In this document: positions 4,317 through 7,007 of the stretch, piece after piece
How positions within the stretch are numbered: the stretch's first letter is position 1
Layout: each line of letters starts with the position of its first letter
NCBI GenBank assembly: GCA_038231955.1
Contig: JBBSIS010000167.1
Location: forward strand, 1-7,007
Source of the DNA: CADCTB01 sp038231955
GTDB lineage: Bacteria; Actinomycetota; Acidimicrobiia; Acidimicrobiales; AC-14
Direction of reading: 5' to 3'
DNA: 7,007 nt
Program-made: the position numbers and the translations under genes
Notes under the pieces: model-generated
What the model saw: the letters and a program-made list of their open reading frames with translations, nothing else
What the model was told of the DNA's origin: nothing
The model's database searches: none

Positions 4317-6047
4317 CTACCCGGCGTAGCGGTTGGTGATGGGCAGGCGACGGTCCTTGCCGAAGGCCTTGGGCGTTACTCGCACCCCCGGAGGGGCTTG
4401 GCGACGTTTGTACTCGGCCCGGTCGACCATGGTCACGATGCGCCGGACCAGGTTCCGGTCGAAGCCGGCGGCCTCGAGGTCGCCGGCGGTGGCATCACCC
4501 TCCACGTAGGCCAACAGGATCGGGTCGAGCTCCTCATACGGGGGCAGCGACTGATCGTCGCGCTGGTCGGGGCGCAGTTCGGCCGACGGGGCCTTGGTCA
4601 GCACCGACTCCGGGATGGGCGGGGCGCCAGCCCGGTCTTCATCGAGAGCCCGACGGTTGCGGTCGCGGCACAGCTCGTAGACCAGCAGCTTGGAAACGTC
4701 CTTGATGATGGCGAAGCCGCCGGCCAGGTCGCCGTACAGCGTCGAGAACCCGGCGGCCATCTCGCTCTTGTTGCCCGTGGCCAGCACCAGCCAGCCGAAC
4801 TTGTTCGACAGGGCCATCAGCGTGGTGCCCCTCACCCGGGCCTGGAGGTTCTCCTCGGTCAGATCCTCGCCGACCCCCTCGAACGACGGAGCGAGCATCT
4901 CCATGAACGCGGCGTGGGCGGGTTGGATCGGGATGGTCCGCACCTCGATGCCCAGGGCGCCGGCCAGGCCCAGCGCGTCGGTGAGCGAACCCTCGCTGGA
5001 GTATCGCGAGGGCATGCAGACTCCGTGGACGTGTTCGGCGCCAAGGGCGTCGGCGGCGATGACGGCCACCAGGGAGGAGTCGACCCCGCCGGAGAGGCCG
5101 ACGACGGCGTCGGTGAAGCCGTTCTTGCGGGCGTAGTCACCGGTACCGAGGACGAGGGCCTCGTAGACCTCCCGCACCGCGGCCAGGGGCTCGACGAGTT
5201 GCGGGGCGGCGACGTCGGCGTTGGCCCGGGGCTCGGCGCTGACCAGGATCTCCGGCAACGGCGGGGCCATGGCCCGTCCCCGCGGGTCGAGCAGGCGCTT
5301 GCGGAAGACGGGCCGGATGTCGACATCGGCGATCAGGTCGGCGGGCTCGAACTGCGGGGCCCGGCCGAGCACCCGCCCATCGGCGTCGAGGAGCAGCGAG
5401 GCCCCGTCGAAGACCAGCTCGTCCTGGCCGCCGAGCAGGTTGACGTAGACCAGCGCGCACGACGCGTCGGCGGCGCGGGTGGCCAGCATGCGCTCGCGTT
5501 CGGCCAGGCGACCGGCATAGTACGGCGAGGCGTTGAGGTTGACGAGCAGCTCGGCGCCCCCGGCGGCCTCCTCCGCGATGGGGCCGTCGGGCGACCAGGA
5601 GTCCTCGCACACCGAGACCCCCACCTTCACGCCGCCGATCACGAAGAGCTGCGGGTCTCCGTGGCCGGGAGCGAAGTAGCGCTGCTCGTCGAAGACGGCG
5701 TAGTTGGGCAGGATGCGCTTGCGGTAGACACCCTTCACCACGCCGTCGGCGCAGACGGCGGCGGCGTTGTACAGGTCGCGGCCCGAGTCGACGAAGCCCA
5801 CGATCGCCGCGCACCGGCCGGTGCGGGCGGCCAGCGTGGTCAGGGCGGCCTGATTGTCGGCCACGAACGCCGGCTTCAGCAGCAGGTCCTCCGGCGGGTA
5901 GCCGGTGATGGCCAGCTCGGGGAAGACGGCGAGGTCGCACCCCCGGCGCTCGGCCCGGTCGAGAGCGGCGAGCACGGCGGCCACGTTGCCGTCGAGGTCG
6001 CCGACGACCACGTTGATCTGGCAGGCGGCAACACGGAGCCGGGGCAC
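4317..6047 (-). CDS. nadE: glutamine-dependent NAD+ synthetase
   Basis: NadE catalyses the last step of NAD+ synthesis: nicotinic acid adenine dinucleotide, ATP and glutamine give NAD+. The 576-residue cytoplasmic protein has an N-terminal nitrilase-type glutaminase domain (about 4-265) with triad Glu44 (VFPELAITGYP), Lys110 (VYRKRILPNY) and Cys147 (GVSVCEDSW). The synthetase domain (about 285-570) has the ATP pyrophosphatase P-loop LSGGVDSS (318-325), ATGNKSEMAAGFSTLYGD (423-440) and the terminal AFGKDRRLPITNRYAG. All catalytic residues are present. The length fits the shorter glutamine-dependent class (about 550-580) rather than the ~680-residue mycobacterial form. The frame stays open far upstream of the domain, but the GTG at 6047 is the natural start: the next residues, PRLRVAACQIN, are the usual N-terminal strand, and upstream codons show no family resemblance. 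No ribosome binding site is present; a -10-like hexamer sits six bases upstream, suggesting a leaderless mRNA. Confidence 0.96.
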   Translation of the reverse strand: MPRLRVAACQINVVVGDLDGNVAAVLAALDRAERRGCDLAVFPELAITGYPPEDLLLKPAFVADNQAALTTLAARTGRCAAIVGFVDSGRDLYNAAAVCADGVVKGVYRKRILPNYAVFDEQRYFAPGHGDPQLFVIGGVKVGVSVCEDSWSPDGPIAEEAAGGAELLVNLNASPYYAGRLAERERMLATRAADASCALVYVNLLGGQDELVFDGASLLLDADGRVLGRAPQFEPADLIADVDIRPVFRKRLLDPRGRAMAPPLPEILVSAEPRANADVAAPQLVEPLAAVREVYEALVLGTGDYARKNGFTDAVVGLSGGVDSSLVAVIAADALGAEHVHGVCMPSRYSSEGSLTDALGLAGALGIEVRTIPIQPAHAAFMEMLAPSFEGVGEDLTEENLQARVRGTTLMALSNKFGWLVLATGNKSEMAAGFSTLYGDLAGGFAIIKDVSKLLVYELCRDRNRRALDEDRAGAPPIPESVLTKAPSAELRPDQRDDQSLPPYEELDPILLAYVEGDATAGDLEAAGFDRNLVRRIVTMVDRAEYKRRQAPPGVRVTPKAFGKDRRLPITNRYAG

Positions 6048-6053
6048 CCGGAA

Positions 6054-6059
6054 AGGATA
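6054..6059 (-). promoter_or_regulatory. -10 element for leaderless nadE
   Basis: Read leftward, TATCCT (6059-6054) fits TANNNT and is followed by six bases (TTCCGG) and then the GTG of nadE at 6047. Transcription would therefore begin at or beside the G of the start codon. This agrees with the missing ribosome binding site. No clear TTGACA-like -35 is visible; leaderless actinobacterial promoters often need only the -10. Confidence 0.5.
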
Positions 6060-6073
6060 ACGACCGCGTCTGA

Positions 6074-6095
6074 GCCGATCGGCCGGCGAAGCCGG
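6074..6095. repeat. adjacent palindrome and hairpin in the divergent promoter gap
   Basis: GCCGATCGGC (6074-6083) is a perfect 10-base palindrome. It abuts CCGGC-GAA-GCCGG (6083-6095), a 5-bp hairpin with a 3-base loop. Both lie 15-36 bases upstream of the nadE -10 element. They could hold an operator shared by the two divergent genes, though such short G/C palindromes also arise by chance here. Confidence 0.3.
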
Positions 6096-6162
6096 GCCGT
6101 GGTGGAGCGGCTCTTCTACGCCAAGGGGTGATGACCCCCGGTCGAGCACGCGCCGGGGCTGC

Positions 6163-6168
6163 GATACT
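6163..6168 (+). promoter_or_regulatory. extended -10 element for the GAF gene, leaderless
   Basis: TGC-GATACT (TG at 6160-6161, hexamer 6163-6168) resembles an extended -10. Six bases (TGGCCG) separate it from the GTG at 6175, so the transcript would start on the start codon. No Shine-Dalgarno sequence precedes the GTG. The same six-base spacing occurs on the opposite strand at nadE. Confidence 0.45.
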
Positions 6169-6174
6169 TGGCCG

Positions 6175-7007
6175 GTGCAGCAGGAGGCGACGACGGAGAG
6201 CGCGCATCTCGGCCTCCTGGCCGACGTCCTGCGCGCCCTCGCCGGGGAGGACACCCTGGTCGATCTCCTGCAGCGCTGCTCCCAGTCCGTCGTCGACCGC
6301 CTCGAGGCCGCCTTCACCCGGATCTGGCTGCTCGACGACGAGACGCAGACCCTCGTTCTCCAGGCCAGCTCCGGCATGTACACCCATGTCGACGGTCCCC
6401 ACGGTCGCATTCCGATGGGGGCGTTCAAGATCGGCCGCATCGCCGAGGCCCGCCGGCCCCATCTCACCAACACCGTGCTCGACGACCCCGATGTCAGCGA
6501 CAAGGACTGGGCCCGCCGGGAGGCCATGGTGGCCTTCGCCGGGTACCCGCTGCAGATCGGGCCGCAGCTCGTCGGGGTCCTCGGGCTGTTCTCGCGTCAC
6601 CCGCTCGAGGACTCGACCTTGGCCGTGCTGGCCTCCGTCGCCGATTCCCTCGCCCTGGGCATCGTGCGCAAGCAGGCCGAAGAGGAGCTGCGCATCGACC
6701 GCGAGATCATCGACACCCTTCACCGTGTGGGCACCACCCTGGCCCGGGAGCTCGACGTCCGCCGCCTCGTCCAGGCCGTCACCGACGCTGGCACCGAGCT
6801 GTCGGGCGCAGCCTTCGGGGCGTTCTTCTACAACGTGGCCAACGACCAGGGCGAAAGTTACATGCTCTACACGCTCTCCGGGGCCGACGTCTCCTCCTTC
6901 GAGGGGATGGGCCTACCCCGCAACACGGCCGTCTTCGGCCCGACCTTCGCCGGCGAGGGGCCGATCCGCTCCGGCGACATCACCAAGGACGCTCGCTACG
7001 GCCACAA
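6175..7007 (+). CDS. tandem GAF-domain signalling protein (N-terminal 277 residues)
   Basis: The frame is open from GTG 6175 to the right edge, so the C-terminus is missing. The first GAF domain covers about residues 24-162, with the core strands FTRIWLLDDETQTLVLQASS (48-67) and a PLQIGPQLVGVLGLFSRHPL segment (125-144). A charged helix (about 163-200, RKQAEEELRIDREIIDTLHR) links it to a second GAF domain that begins near 200 and contains GAAFGAFFYNVANDQGESYM (211-230), LPRNTAVFGPTF and IRSGDITKDARYG. The second domain resembles, from memory, GAF domains found before histidine kinase or SpoIIE/PP2C phosphatase modules, so the lost half is probably one of these. No membrane segment is seen, so it is likely a cytoplasmic sensor; its ligand is unknown. 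It is divergent from nadE across 127 bases. Start choice: an in-frame GTG with a -10-like hexamer six bases upstream and no ribosome binding site. Confidence 0.88.
   Translation, partial: MQQEATTESAHLGLLADVLRALAGEDTLVDLLQRCSQSVVDRLEAAFTRIWLLDDETQTLVLQASSGMYTHVDGPHGRIPMGAFKIGRIAEARRPHLTNTVLDDPDVSDKDWARREAMVAFAGYPLQIGPQLVGVLGLFSRHPLEDSTLAVLASVADSLALGIVRKQAEEELRIDREIIDTLHRVGTTLARELDVRRLVQAVTDAGTELSGAAFGAFFYNVANDQGESYMLYTLSGADVSSFEGMGLPRNTAVFGPTFAGEGPIRSGDITKDARYGH

Noticed and set aside
4245..6131. A 628-codon open frame on the + strand opposite nadE
   Set aside because: It lies antisense to a complete nadE with all catalytic motifs, and its product is a Gly/Val/His/Gln-rich sequence without domains. 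It is a by-product of biased codon use in G/C-rich DNA.
6125..6138. GGGGT-GATG-ACCCC hairpin upstream of the GAF gene
   Set aside because: A 5-bp stem in G/C-rich DNA is expected by chance; it has no T-run and no gene to terminate.
6048..6527. Upstream extension of nadE into the GAF gene
   Set aside because: The frame continues but would be antisense to the GAF coding region, and family members begin at the VAACQIN strand.
1..7007. CRISPR arrays, insertion sequences, long repeats or phage genes
   Set aside because: I looked for regularly spaced repeats, terminal inverted repeats and transposase or integrase motifs in all frames and found none.

Overview
The window is GC-rich, and its genes use GTG starts and strongly G/C third positions. 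It looks like chromosomal DNA from a high-GC actinobacterium. The class A penicillin-binding protein, the short primary-type sigma factor and the CpaE/Ssd-like ATPase would suit the Acidimicrobiia or a related deep branch, but that placement is inference. There is no insertion sequence, integrase, CRISPR array or phage gene. Most of the content is housekeeping; the less ordinary parts are a selenocysteine tRNA gene and several promoter and leader structures.

Layout. Positions 1-426 are read leftward: the 5' end of a MinD/CpaE-like ATPase (cut by the window edge), a 24-residue membrane micro-protein, and selC, a tRNA-Sec with anticodon UCA. Positions 427-651 are a leader with two exact inverted repeats. 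Positions 652-3173 are read rightward: a bifunctional class A penicillin-binding protein overlapping a 78-residue two-helix membrane protein. Facing this pair, and ending 26 bases from it, is a 312-residue sigma-70 factor (3200-4138, leftward). Upstream of the sigma gene is a 178-base regulatory gap, then glutamine-dependent NAD+ synthetase (4317-6047, leftward). A 127-base gap separates nadE from a divergent tandem-GAF protein (6175 to the right edge, incomplete).

How the genes work together. The penicillin-binding protein polymerises and cross-links peptidoglycan, and its coupled membrane protein may be a partner. The sigma factor would direct basal or growth-phase transcription. NadE makes NAD+ using glutamine as nitrogen donor. 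The GAF protein is probably the sensory half of a histidine kinase or PP2C-type phosphatase. selC implies that the genome makes selenoproteins, so selA, selB and selD should lie elsewhere.

No wholly new multi-gene system is evident. The best leads are the divergent nadE/GAF promoters, both of which look leaderless; the unusual 7+6 helix partition of the tRNA-Sec; the micro-protein beside selC; and the palindromic leader of the penicillin-binding protein.
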